This document shows positions 1 to 13,379 of a stretch of 64,000 bases of DNA, piece after piece. Made by a program: the position numbers and the translations under genes. The notes under the pieces are model-generated. The model worked only from the letters and a program-made list of their open reading frames with translations, was not told the origin of the DNA and did no database searches. The stretch covers positions 310,001-374,000 of the forward strand of contig JAFEUB010000895.1 of the NCBI GenBank assembly GCA_024529925.1. Direction: 5' to 3'. Source of the DNA: Ophthalmolycus amberensis (Eukaryota > Chordata > Actinopteri > Perciformes > Zoarcidae). Position 1 is the first letter of the stretch. Each line of letters opens with the position of its first letter.

Positions 1-50
1 CCCGGCTCTGAGAGGGCAGGACAGAGGATAAGGTCATACACACACTGGCC

Positions 51-96
51 CACTGACTGGCTTACTGTTTGACTGACTGCCTGACTGATTGACTTG
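51..96. repeat. Degenerate (TGAC)n stretch
   Basis: Imperfect TGAC/TGCC/TGAT tetranucleotides over about 45 bases. Confidence 0.8.
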
Positions 97-215
97 CCCT
101 CGTGCTTTTCTGTGTCGAGGCTGGATTGGACAGGTTTGAAAAAGCCAAAATGCATCAGTGAATTATAAAATCAGACATGTGGTATCTGAGGTGTTGCTCA
201 TGACAGAAACATTAG

Positions 216-600
216 CAAGACTGGCAGTCTACAGCAATGCATTGCTGCTCTGTGAGGCTGTACTTGTGCACTGTGTGGCTTTGAGCTAAATGCTAATGCC
301 AGCATGGCAACATGCTCACAGTGACAATGCAAATGTACTGATGTTTAGCAGGTAAAACAGTTTAACGTGTAACATGTACACCAGTTATTAATTAGCACAA
401 AAGTACAGGTGAGGCAGACGTTACTGCCATTAGTTCTGTTAGTCATTAACAAAAGTACTGAGATGAAAGATGAAATCTTAAAGCACCTCCAAAGTTATTA
501 CAATTCCTTCTGAGAGGAATGTGAATGTATGTACCAATTTTTATGGAAATACATCCAATAATTGTCAAACGACCAAAAGACAAACATTGCCATTCCAACC
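216..600 (+). repeat. Interspersed teleost repeat (family A), old copy
   Basis: Diverged copy with TGTGAGGCTGTACTTG, TTTGAGCTAAATGCTAATGC, ACATGCTCACAGTGACAATG, GATGTTTAGCAGGTA, and later ATCCAATAATTGTC and ACATTGCCATTCC in the standard order. Confidence 0.75.
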
Positions 601-3600
601 CGGGAACGATCGATAGACAGTTATCCCTTTGTTTGCTATTGAAACTAAGCCTTGTGGGTATGTTGATCTTTTTTCTTAAAATAACGAGTACATTTGGGAA
701 AAAGAAAAAGATTTTCCACATGTGCTTCCCCAAACTCTAACCCTCGTAAGAAATTGAGCTAGCTGGATCTGATGAATGTCAATGTGTGGTCAGGGCTGTG
801 TACAGTCTGAAGGTAAAACGTTAAATTGCAGAGTGAGCAGGGACCAATACAGGAAGCCATGTCCTATTGAGTAATTAGGCTTTAAACAACTCCATCTGTG
901 ATTATCTGCTAAGTTTCCACTAATGCGAACCATATGGAGCCATAAATCCAGGCTGAGATACTCGGCCTTATTTTGGGCTGCACATTTTCTGACAACATAC
1001 CACAGCATTGACGAGACATTCCACGGCACAGCCCCCTTCACATTTATCAGATCATTATGCAGCCGGTCATGTAAACAGGCCTGTAGAAATACTGCACAGG
1101 CACCAACAAACTGACCTCAGATCTGTCATTAAACGGGGTTCTCCCCCGAAAGCCAAACCCCCACCTCTGCTTAATTATGCATGTGGGCTGAGCAATCCGT
1201 CTCCCCGTACGGTACTGTACACTCTATCGTGCTGCTTCCTTGAGCTAGCAAGCTGATTATAGAGCTTTGGCAGTCCAAGCACTTTGAATTATTTAAATCT
1301 CTGTTAAGCCTGTCGTACATATATCAATGGAAGAAATGGATTATGGGTTGACATGTTTTTCCTCTGGCTCTGCACCCCCCTTTCCTCTTCCTCCGAACCT
1401 GACAAACACTCCACACGAACCATAACACAGTGCCTTTCAAGGAAATGGCAGTTTTTTCTAATTCCTTATTGAAGCATGTTTCACAGTGGTTGTTGCTTTT
1501 AGCCGTATTGGGATTGAGATTGCGCTGTGGGATTAAGGATTGTTTTTTCGTGCCAAGTTCTCAGTCTGTGGAAAAGTTCAATGAGAGACATGGATAGGGC
1601 TTTTTTGCACCCAAAAGGGCCCACCCTGGAGCACGGGGTTTGTCCAAGGAAATCCTTCCCCTGGGTGGGCTGTGGAGAGGTGATTGATCCCCTTTTCACA
1701 CAAAACCTTGGAGGAAAGCACACAATCAATATCCTGCTGTCTGCCTCCAGTGCCAATAAATTAAAACAGGGTGGTGTAAAGACATGAATAAATAAAGGGG
1801 GGGCTACTCTTTTTCATATAAGGGGCGGGATTGTACACAAAGCCGAGCAGATACCGCATTGAGACAGACAAACGGTCTCTCAGCGGGACGCTTGCTTCAA
1901 ATTTATGTTTATGCAGCGAACACATTTGTTCACAGGGCAGAAAACAAGCAGTATTTACTCTGTGGAGTGCAGGCTGGCTCATACAAATGTTTCAATTAAG
2001 CTTTGTGAAAATCAATGCAGTAGCATTGCCTTGAGATTCTTTCTGTCTGCCGCTGCGGTTGACAGCTGCAGCTTAGGTGTCACGACCGGTGGTGAAATGT
2101 GTAAATAGGTCTTTTTCCTGTCAGCTGACATGAAATTAGAGTTGGGGGTAATAGAACAGAGGAGCTGTCTGTCAGGTGAGAAAGAGAGTGATGTGCCCAT
2201 CAGGGTGGATGAGTGACAGGGGATGAGAGAAGCTCTTCAATCCACTCTCAGACTGCCACAGAAATTAATTTCTATCTCCTCAATTGCACCACTACTGGAG
2301 AGAGCGCAAAGGGAAGGCTTTTTATGCACTCGAGGGAAACCAGAAGTAGGGCTTGCTGTTTTTTACTTATCCTTAAGTGCTTAATAATGATGATAGTACC
2401 GTATGTCTACTCAGTTGTATGACTATGCTAATCCTAAAAGTGAGATATCCCCTGTGGTAAAGAAAGTCTGGCAATCAGTGAATTCACACACTCGCAGTCA
2501 GATGTGAGACTGTACAGTTCCCCTGAGTATTAGCACTCTATTTTTCACCAGTTATGTGACAGCATATATTTTGCTGTCAAACGCTAATGAAGAAATAGTT
2601 GCAACAAACAGATAGTTGTTTTGGGGATTTCTTTCCAGCGTTTTTTGATTTTGCAGGAGAAATGTTACGATGTGTTATTGCCAGGGGTCTACCAGACACC
2701 CACCCACTGATATTCAGAAGCAAACACAGTGTGAACATGCAGAAGTAATTTGGTCTCTGTCGCCTCCATTATAAAGTCCCAATTCCAGCACATAAAATGA
2801 AGTAATTTCTCTGCCGTGGTTGGCAGACTGCCCAAAGCCTCTGACGCTCCCCTGTCCTTTCCTGCCACGGAGCACTGACAAGTGACAGGTGATGTGGCTG
2901 TTTGTAGTCGGGGATCTAAATCTGAAATGAGCTTAGCCGCGGCTCGTGAAATGAGAATTGATAATCGAATGATGCTGAATGAGGGGGGCCTGTCAGTACA
3001 TTGTGAGCGAGCTGACGGATTTAGTTAAGAGAGAAGGAAGGCATGGTGGATGAATTTTGGCAGGATGAAGAATTGCTCAGGCGCAGAGAGAGAAACTGAT
3101 CCCCCTGCAGCTACTTCTGATTTTCTTTGAGTGTTTACATGTTGGTAGTGTTGTAGACGGATAACTAAAGGGGTACTGAGCATATTATGATCAGGTCTTT
3201 ATAAAACACCACAGGATAGGTTTATTCTTTTAATAAACTAACTGTAGTTGAGTGTAGAGTGACAGCGGTGAGAGGAGAGACTTCATGTCACCAAGGTCCT
3301 GGTCCAGGGTCAAAGCCACACTGGTTTACATCAATGCTTTGTTTTTTCCTCTGACACTGTCTTTGATGCATAGGACCATTCATCTTATTTCACCGTACGT
3401 GTTAATTCATGTATTCGTAAAGGAGAGGGGAAAAAACACATTCTCTTTTGCAGGGAAACCTTTGTGCCATAAATTAGCTGTCCATACCATAACTTAAAAT
3501 GAAACACGCTTCTGGGATAATTACACTGATTCATTTTTCCTGGGAGTCGATGAGAGAGCTTCATATTCAGACTGTTCAATCTGAAAAGGATAACAGAAAT

Positions 3601-6600
3601 ATTTCTTGCTTTTTTTTAACAATGAAAATGGAACTAAAAGTAAATAAAGAGTAACATAAATGATCACAATAGGTATTAGAAACTACACAGTATGTGAAAT
3701 ACTGAAGAATAGCTTTAATGTACCCACCTGCATGCATCTGTGGATTCTTCCGACACTATCCTCCACCACCAGATGATGGCTCATGTTCAGAAGATAATTT
3801 AGCCTCTCCACCTGTCGTACTAATAAGCACCATCTTGCATTGGTAACATTAGGTCTCTCGCTGCCATTAATATTAACAGCTGACTTTAACAGTTGACAGA
3901 TTTTGGGAGTGGGAGCAAAACAGCTGGCACAAACAACGAAATGCGTGCTGACCAGGCTTGTATTAAAAGGTAAGCCAACAGTTACGTCTTATCATTGTTA
4001 TTGTCTTTTGGTAGGAATGATTGAGTGCAGGATTATAAATCGACAGAAACTCTAAATGTCTCAGGAGTATCTGCTAAACTCAGGCTAATCTCAAGACCAA
4101 TGAGTGGTATTTTATTGTACAAAGGAGGGAATACAGCTTCTGAAAACTGGACCAAAATGTGACCAAAACTGATATACATTTTCATTCAAAGGCAAAAATA
4201 AACAACAATCAGGTGCCAAAATAAAGAATAAGATTTCGTCCGTCATACTGGTGGACACTCGTCCCCTTCTTTGTACTTACTGCAGGCCTGGTTGTGTGGC
4301 TCGCGAGCACAGATGACGACACTCACAACGAGCTCATGTTGCATTACAACACTCAGAAGACACTCATGACTCATGACACACTGTGGATATGATGACTTCC
4401 AAGGTGACGTGACATGACAGCCATCAGTGCTCCAGATATCTTTGCTTTTCTTGGACCACGTCTCACAGTGCCTTTTAGTGTCATAGCCGCACTGTAGAAA
4501 GTTTTGAAGCGGCCAGGGAATTAATTGGAAGCTGTGCGCAGCTTTGTGAAATCACATTTGAACCTCTTCAAACCGCCCAAAGTCCAGTTGAGAAGAGAAA
4601 CTCTCTTGAAATATTGCTCATGATAGTTGTGGGAGGTTTTCTCTCGAATCTGCCGGAGCTATTACTCCTCAATATCAGTTTACTGGTTCCCAAACGTTTA
4701 TTTTTGGCAGGAAACACCTTGTTAAGATCAGAAAATAACCCATGAATGCTGTGTTTGTACTGTGATTGGCAGTTGAAGGTGGTTTCCAGGATCATAATGC
4801 AATAAGTTCACAGCAGGGCAGAAATCATGGTCCTTCTTTTAGCTATTTCAAAGACGTCTCATGGAGAGGCAGTGCAGTGTTGTAGTTTGTGTAGACCAAA
4901 AGCTGCTGGAAGCAGTTATCCATTTCAAATTCAGTCGGATATAATTACATGCATTTCATTTAGTTTGGGTTTTTACAGAGTCTACATTTTCAAAGGAGCC
5001 CAGTTTAGTTTGTTTGTTTTTGATGCATTGATTAAATCAAGATTTTGCAATTTGAATTCTCATGTTGTGCGTTAAAAGATATAGTTAAGTACAGTGATAC
5101 TGCAGCCATTATACTTACTGTGTACTTCAATTTTAGGTTAATAAAAGGCTGTTTTTCTCTTTAGTTATTTACCAACAGTTCGTTATTTAAGCTCTGTCTC
5201 TGTCTGTCTGTCATTTAAAATGACTTTAATATGTGTTAATGTTGTTCAGCTAAACTAATAAACCCCCCGGCCAAAGATAATGACAGAACTTCTGTCATAT
5301 TTTCACTTGCTTTATTACAGCTTGAAGTATTATGAGTTTGCGGTTGCCGTTTTAAACATTAGTTATTATTAAGTATTAGAGCATGAATGCTAAGAATCGT
5401 AAAGCTCCCGAGTGTGATTCAAAGCAGTGATTAAAAAACAAAAAAACCTTTTCCTGTGTCGGTGAAATAAGAAATGAAGTCTTTAATAATGCCTGTAAAG
5501 TGAGGCAATGGATTCATATTATAGACATAATCTATATATGAAGTGTTGACCAAGATAGTTCGAATGTCCAATGCAGTGATGCTCAGTGCGGTGCGGTGCC
5601 ATTATCTTCCCCATCATTCTGGGAAGGGGAATGATGGGGAATGATTCCCCTCCCTTCCCTGAAGTACCTGCCCTTATCAGGCTGCTGGATGCCGTCCTGT
5701 CCTCCCCTGCAGTGTCGTTAACAGCACCCATGTGAGCACCCGATCAATCCACCGGGGCTCGGAGGCTATCCCTGCTAATGGCTAATGAAAGGTGTAATTA
5801 CAGCAGGTCAGCGGAGGCATCCAGACACACAGGAGAGAGACAGTGACGAGTTCATTCAGATCATTAGAGCTGAAATGTGCCTGCCTCGTTAAGACTGCGA
5901 GTCACCCGCATTGTCCTCATGATCTTCCTTTGTTTCTATTAGGCTGAGTGGGTGGCATTTGATGGTGCAATAGATATCGACTTATGACTGGAGAAAGGTG
6001 AGTTGATTTAATTAAAGGGAGTCCAGAGTGGAACCGAATGGAAAAGAGGAGAATTGTAATACATTTGGGAGTGATGATGATACTGAGTATTTTTTTTTTT
6101 TAACTTCTACATCACTATAATTTTAGCTCCAGCTTGATGAAGAGCATTCATCGCCAATTAATATGTCTCACTGATGATCTCGTGAAACACATAGCTCCTG
6201 GCATACAAGCTTTCATATTTATGTAATTGCGTATATATATGTCACTGAGCACAATGTCTTCAAACAGGATTGCACTTTCCTGCAATCTCAAACGCTGCTA
6301 ATAGCAGGAACACCTTGCCTCTGAGGGCCCCTGCAAATAGACCTGCAGCTGTATTTTTAGATGGCTATTAATACCTCTAGCTAATTCATTTCAGCTCTCC
6401 AGGCACCTAGCATGGCCTCTCAATTATGGATGAGGGGAAAGTCATTGGATTGTTGGCGCTGAGAGGAAGCTGGCGGTGGTGACGGGACGCTCTGTGCAGA
6501 CGCATGACAAACAGGTGGACAGCTGAAGGGCGGGCAAGAGGATAAGGATACGAGTTATAACAGCCTGAGTTATGCTTAAATGACAAGTATTACTCCATAG

Positions 6601-8754
6601 ACGACAGTGACGGTCTGTGAGGGGTCCCACGTTACACATTTTACACAAATGGTTACACATGTAACATTTGTTTGATTACACTGAAGAATTTAGATTTATT
6701 TAAAGAAATTACAAAATGATCTCCAGATATGAGTGAAGTCAGATTTTAACTGTAGAAAATAAGATGTACCGCGAAATGAAAGACCATGTGCCTTGTGAAC
6801 TGTGTAGCTGCTGGGTGTCACAGTATCATATATACAGCTGTAGACATTCATATTACGCATGCCCATTCATTTTCCTGATATCATGTAACAACAAAGTGTG
6901 TGGCTTGTTGCATTCTGTCTGCTTTTAAAAAATATTAAAGCCTCTACACTTCAGAAAGCAGCTTTGTTTCTGTAACTTGAAACCAAATCAGAGGGGGGTC
7001 ATATTTACTCACATTCACTTTCATCTCCTCTGCTTCATGAGGAATACAAAGGCAAAAGACGAGAGTATGGAAAGCTAACTACAGAGTAACGCCGCTTCTC
7101 TCTCCCTCCTGGGAAAGAGTCGGCAGCAGATGAACCATGTTAGATTTTTCAGGAAGACTAAATCCCTGTGAACCGTTTCTCTGCTTGGGCTCCTCCTGGT
7201 TCACCACCAACGTATTCATTACTCTTGTGAGCGACAAGGGGAGCATGCGGCTAAATTGGGTTTAGCTCTTGACCTTTGGGGTTTGATTAATGGGCTTGCT
7301 GTTCTGCAGCTCTATAGCAGGGGTCCAGCGAGCTTCTGGCTTTTGAAGGGGTGAAGTGACGGGCTGAGAAACCCGGCACAAACCCACACGTCCTCCGTGC
7401 ACTTACTCATCTCGAAGTGAAAGGGCTGGACCTAGTCAAGGGCTACTGACCCGATCTGAAGTATTGCCTCTGCCTTTAGAATTCATCAAACCGGCCAACA
7501 AGCCTTTGGTCGTATATTGTTTTAAAATGCATCTCTGTTCGTAATATATGACAACATGTTCTTTCTCTCCATGGTTCAGTACATACGAGTGTTGAATCGA
7601 TTAACAGACTTCAATAGCAGTTCAAGCATTTTAATGGACACAGATTATTTTTGCATTACACACCGTAGGCTTGATCAACATTTAGAAAAAGTTGTTTATG
7701 ATGTTTTATTTTTTCATCGTGTTCAGGGACACGCGCATATCAGAGTTTGACTGGCGCGAAAATGTGATGAGCAACGGTCCAATTTCCAAATCAAATCCAC
7801 CTGACATGCATAAAACAGAAAGAGGCAGCGGGCCTCCTTAAATAACCTTGCTTGACTTCAAATTGTGTCTGCCCCACATGAAGGATCAGAGACCAAGAGC
7901 CAGATAATCGGGTTTGCTTCCTCTGCCCTCCTATTATGACAAATTAAAGAGGTCTGGAAGCCATATTTTTCCGAGCAGCGGGTTCTTAGCTTGTCATTAG
8001 CTAACAGACTGACAAATTGATTAGTATTGATCGCAGCCTAAGCCTTGCAGCAGCCTGCCTTGCCCGTGGTATTCTACAAGGACCTGCAGAAAAGGTCATA
8101 ACGTGTTCAGAGCAGACTAAAGGATTTCATGTGGCTTTGGGGCCCGAGGTGGAAAATGTGAGTAAAGATGTCATGGACTAGTATCGGCTAAAGCAGTAGG
8201 TGAGAAAAAAGATGCAGTTTAAGCGATAAGTACTATTAATTTACCAGAAATGCTTTATTGATGCATACAACTTATTGTACTAATGATTTTACTCTGAAAA
8301 GATGGAACAAAGAAGAATGCATATTCACCGTTACAATTTACAACTGTGGTCTTGATGTCCCATCGTTTTCACTTCTACTGTGAACAACCACTGCTTAGAG
8401 ATTGCTTCATTATCGCAGTATATTTTTTGAATTTTGTCCATCCTTGCAGTCTCTTTTGATATCTTACGTGTTGAAATGAAGCTATGCACTAGACTGTAGT
8501 GGTGGAGTGAATGGTCCAGTGAACAGTTTCATGTGTACGAGATCATTTGTGAGCTGTTGAGTCATTTTACATGAAACGCATCAAGCGAGGAACAAGAACA
8601 AGAATAATGTAATGAGAAGCAGCCATCCAGTCAGGTACACACATCTGATTTTCACTGTAGAAAACATGTGTTAGAGCCGTGCAACTGACTAACATCATGT
8701 GCTGCGTCTTAAAAGACCCTCACGGATACGTTATCAGGGCCCCTTGGGTTGTGC
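601..8754. other. Non-coding, mostly single-copy stretch
   Basis: No exon, RNA gene or clear transposon was recognised. The longest frames are under 100 codons and lack familiar domains. Notable local structures are overlapping inverted repeats at 5608-5659 and three complex, repeat-free stretches that could be conserved regulatory blocks (about 2890-3110, 5760-6020, 7890-8110). Confidence 0.6.
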
Positions 8755-8885
8755 TTTACATGAGTATTTCCATTTCTTACTACTTTATACTTCCACTCCA
8801 CCACACATCAAAGTGAAGCATTGTGCTTTTTACTCCTCTACATTTATTTGACACTTTAAGTACAAAACATAATGCTGCCATTTTG
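8755..8885. repeat. Interspersed teleost repeat (family C), fragment
   Basis: Contains ACTTTATACTTCCACTCCAC, GTGCTTTTTACTCCTCTACA and TTTATTTGACACTTTAAGTA, the first half of the family seen at 17288-17560. Confidence 0.6.
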
Positions 8886-10065
8886 AGATTATTGTGGCCA
8901 AAACTATGATGGTAAACTGATGTTATAATGAAAATCATCAACATTTCCTGAAATACTGTTATTCTCTATAATCTTATGATTCAGCACTAAGCTGTGTGTG
9001 CCCTCTGAAAACAACAGCAGTCACTTTAATGACCGTCATTGAACATTTTCATCTGTTTTGTTCCCACCAGTATGTTTCATCAAGGTGTATATAAAGCACA
9101 ACTGGTATACAGGCACACCTCTAAATCTTTTATGATAGCCTCCGGCTATTATGTTGCTGTAGTTGGTTCACTACCAATTCTCACATGCATTTTCTCAAGT
9201 TGTGCTGCAATAAATATGATATAGATATTCCAACTGCATGGCTGTTTTGTAGAGGTTATCAGCATGGATTGTAGCATGTATAGATGGTGTAAGTGAGTGT
9301 TGTGGTTGGAGTGTTGAGGGAAGTTGTTCTGCCGAATTCCTCCTCTGATTGAATTACTAACTTCTAGGACAGTAGGTGTTTCCCACAGTTTTATGGAGGA
9401 GTAAGCAGCTCGTCTGACAAAATGCTAGAGTCCAGATTGTTGTCTAGTTGGCGATTTAGAATTCATTCAGACAGCACATTGTCCAGTAAATAGCAAAAAT
9501 AGCAGTGCTGGCTTGTTGCAGGTGCAGCTTTCATGGCGCCGACAGTGAGGTTCGCTGGGCAGGTAAAAAAAAATAAGCTACGGAGGCATTTCGATCCAGG
9601 TCGGGCTTTGTTTTTTTGTTTTTTCCTCCGAGGTTGTCATGGTAACAGCAGCAGCAGCAGGGCATTTTAGGACGCCGTCTCTGGCCAGAAAAACATCTCC
9701 AGGGCTTGCTTTAATACGAGAGCCAACGATGGGAATTTGAGAAGCACACAGAAGAAAGCAGAGGGCCTCAGAGTGTATTGAGGCTAAACTATGAGTCCAT
9801 CCCAAGTCTCTTAATTGCGTCCACGTTTCCCTCACTTGCGTCTTTTCCTTGTGTCTTCCCTCGCACCAGGGATGCATGAAGAGACGCAAGGAAACCGTGA
9901 GAGGAAACGAGGAAATATGTTATAAGTATAATGAGACGTTCTTTCCTCTGAAGCGTCACATGAAGCGACTGTTTGTGATGACGGCGGCAACTGATCACAG
10001 CTGGATCAGCTGTTAGTCGTCTCTCACAGCTGGAGCGACTTTTGACAGAGTTTGTGTCTACAGAC
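8886..10065. other. Non-coding stretch before the minisatellite
   Basis: Only a (CAG)5 run at 9646-9660 stands out. A minus-strand frame of 103 codons at 9578-9889 has no recognisable domain and is treated as chance. Confidence 0.6.
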
Positions 10066-12057
10066 ATGATCACAGTACTTGTACTAATAAAGACACAGCT
10101 ATCATCACAGTACTTTTACTAATAAAGACACAGTTATCATCACAGTACTTCTACTAATAAAGACACAGCTATCATCACAGTACTTTTACTAATAAAGACA
10201 CAGTTATCATCACAGTACTTCTACTAATAAAGACACAGTTATCATCACAGTACTTCTACTAATAAAGACACAGCTATCATCACAGTACTTTTACTAATAA
10301 AGACACAGTTATCATCACAGTACTTCTACGAATAAAGGCACAGTTATCATCACAGTACTTCTACGAATAAAGGCACAGTTATCATCACAGTACTTTTACT
10401 AATAAAGGCACAGTTTTCATCACAGTACTTTTACTAATAAAGGCACAGTTATCATCACAGTACTTTTACTAATAAAGACACAGTTATCATCACAGTACTT
10501 CTACGAATAAAGGCACAGTTATCATCACAGTACTTCTACGAATAAAGGCACAGTTATCATCACAGTACTTCTACGAATAAAGGCACAGTTATCATCACAG
10601 TACTTTTACTAATAACGACACAGTTATCATCACAGTACTTGTACTAATAAAGACACAGTTATCATCACAGTACTTTTACTAATAAAGACACAGTTATCAT
10701 CACAGTACTTCTACTAATAAAGACACAGTTATTATCACAGTACTTCTACTAATAAAGACACAGTTATCATCACAGTACTTCTACTAATAAAGACACAGTT
10801 ATCATCACAGTACTTTTACGAATAAAGACACAGTTATCATCACAGTACTTTTACTAATAAAGACACAGTTATCATCACAGTACTTTTACTAATAAAGACA
10901 CAGTTATCATCACAGTACTTATACTAATAAAGGCACAGTTATCATCACAGTACTTCTACTAATAAAGACACAGTTATCATCACAGTACTTATACTAATAA
11001 AGACACAGTTATCATCACAGTACTTCTACTAATAAAGACACAGTTATCATCACAGTACTTCTACTAATAAAGACACAGTTATCATCACAGTACTTCTACT
11101 AATAAAGACACAGTTATCATCACAGTACTTCTACTAATAAAGACACAGTTATCATCACAGTACTTCTACTAATAAAGACACAGTTATCATCACAGTACTT
11201 ATACTCATACTAATAAAGGCACAGTTATCATCACAGTACTTATACTCATACTAATAAAGGCACAGTTATCATCACAGTACTTATACTCATACTAATAAAG
11301 GCACAGTTATCATCACAGTACTTATACTCATACTAATAAAGGCACAGTTATCATCACAGTACTTATACTCATACTAATAAAGACACAGTTATCATCACAG
11401 TACTTATACTCATACTAATAAAGGCACAGTTATCATCACAGTACTTCTACTAATAAAGACAGTTATCATCACAGTACTTGTACTAATAAAGACACAGTTA
11501 TCATCACAGTACTTCTACTAATAAAGACACAGTTATCATCACAGTACTTCTACTAATAAAGACACAGTTATCATCACAGTACTTCTACTAATAACGACAC
11601 AGTTATCATCACAGTACTTCTACTAATAAAGACACAGTTATGATCACAGTACTTCTACTAATAAAGACACAGTTATTATCACAGTACTTTTACTAATAAA
11701 GACACAGTTATCATCACAGTACTTCTACGAATAAAGGCACAGTTATCATCACAGTACTTCTTCTAATAAAGACACAGTTATCATCACAGTACTTATACTA
11801 ATAAAGGCACAGTTATCATCACAGTACTTCTACTAATAAAGACACAGTTATCATCACAGTACTTATTCTAATAAAGACAGTTATCATCACAGTACTTATA
11901 CTAATAAAGACACAGTTATCATCACAGTACTTCTACTAATAAAGACACAGTTATCATCACAGTACTTATACTAATAAAGACACAGTTATCATCACAGTAC
12001 TTCTACTAATAAAGACACAGTTATCATCACAGTACTTATACTAATACAGACACAGTT
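10066..12057. repeat. Minisatellite: 56 tandem units of about 35 bp
   Basis: A head-to-tail array with a unit whose core reads CATCACAGTACTT, then CTACTAATAAAGACACAGTT. The total of 1992 bases fits exactly 56 units: 48 of 35 bp, six of 41 bp (an extra 6-base CATACT, all consecutive at about 11183-11430) and two of 33 bp (near 11455 and 11875). Most variation is at one base after TACTT (C, T, A or G), at ACTAATAAA versus ACGAATAAA, and GACAC versus GGCAC. The first eight or so units alternate CAGCT and CAGTT, giving a 70-bp dimer pattern. About 53 units carry AATAAA on the + strand. Flanks are unique sequence. Low divergence between units points to recent turnover, so length polymorphism is likely. 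Confidence 0.98.
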
Positions 12058-13107
12058 ATGGTGTTTTCTCTCTGTAGCCTGTTACCTGTTTAACAAACTG
12101 CATTGAGTATTTAAACTGTGTTCTGTGTCCTGTTTATAAGCACAGGACCAATTTCTACCGGTGAAATGCGTTTGTCTTATTTATGAATATTTCACGTCTG
12201 CGTGTTTTGAAATTCTGATTGTGAAGTCATTATTAAACAACCCAGAATATGATTATGGTTTCTCTTGAACACTGGAGTTAATTTATTAGGCTCAATGTTT
12301 CGGGGGAAATTGAAACGATATAACTCATCACACCCGACACTGAGGAGTGATCAGCCTCACGTGACTGAATGGAAATGATGATAAATGATGTAAAAAGTGT
12401 TTCTGCTGATGGGCAGATGGACTCTCCAGCTCTCTCTGACTTTAATTGCATCCATAATACACGTTATTGGGAGAAATGACCGATCAAGAAAAGACAATTA
12501 TTCCTAACAAATGAAGAAAGTTGTTTGTGGTCCTTTTATTGTTCAGACCTACAATGAATAAATATTAAAACCAAATGGTGAATCAGAAAACAAATCAAGT
12601 ATAAAACTTGAGTTTAATCTGTGATCTGTCTTCACTCCGGTATCAAAGTCCATTTATTTTGGGAAAAATTGGGAGGTACACTATGTATGAATAGCCACTT
12701 TCTGCCATCATTACCGTTTACGACACACAATGTGAGTTTTATGAGTGGGCAATCATAGTGTGTGCTGCCCTGTTCGCGTATTCGTGTGTAAGAGAGAGTC
12801 ACAGAGTGATGGAGGCTGTGCAGAAAATAATGAAAACAAGAAAAAAGACCAGTATAATGCCAGATGGCAATTCTGGGCCAAGTTACGTTTTTATTCCTCA
12901 GATGAAGTCTCTGATTCTGAGCTTAGAAGTAGCAGCTGCATGTAGAAAGCTCTTTCTTTTCTTCTCCTATAACTCAAAACATTTTGGTAATATTTCCTTC
13001 TTGATCACTTTGAGGACTAATTAGCAATGCATCAAGGGAAGCCTAACTGGAATCCACATTGATTTAACATTCCCTTACATATTTTGTTTCTTTTTAACTT
13101 GGCTTAC

Positions 13108-13144
<37 letters not shown>

Positions 13145-13379
13145 TTAATTGTAGACAGTTAACAACAATTCAGACGAGACACAAAATGAGCCTCCTCTAA
13201 CAAATGTAAGAATACGTTAAACATATTTAAAGGCGGTTAAGAACACATATTTTGCTACTGATGGCCAATAAATGAACTATTCAGCTCATGAAATTAATTT
13301 AAGCTACGCTAGTGGTCAAGTTTTAGGGATAGCAGTTGGACAGGTAGTTGAAGGTTAAACTGAAATCTCTAGCCAACTA
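12058..13379. other. Non-coding stretch after the minisatellite
   Basis: Unique A/T-rich sequence with the AC repeat at 13108-13142; no gene seen. Confidence 0.6.
13108..13142. repeat. (AC)n microsatellite
   Basis: About 17 uninterrupted AC units. Confidence 0.98.

Noticed and set aside
10066..12057. CRISPR-like array
   Set aside because: Units are contiguous with no unique spacers, and the context is eukaryotic; it is a minisatellite.
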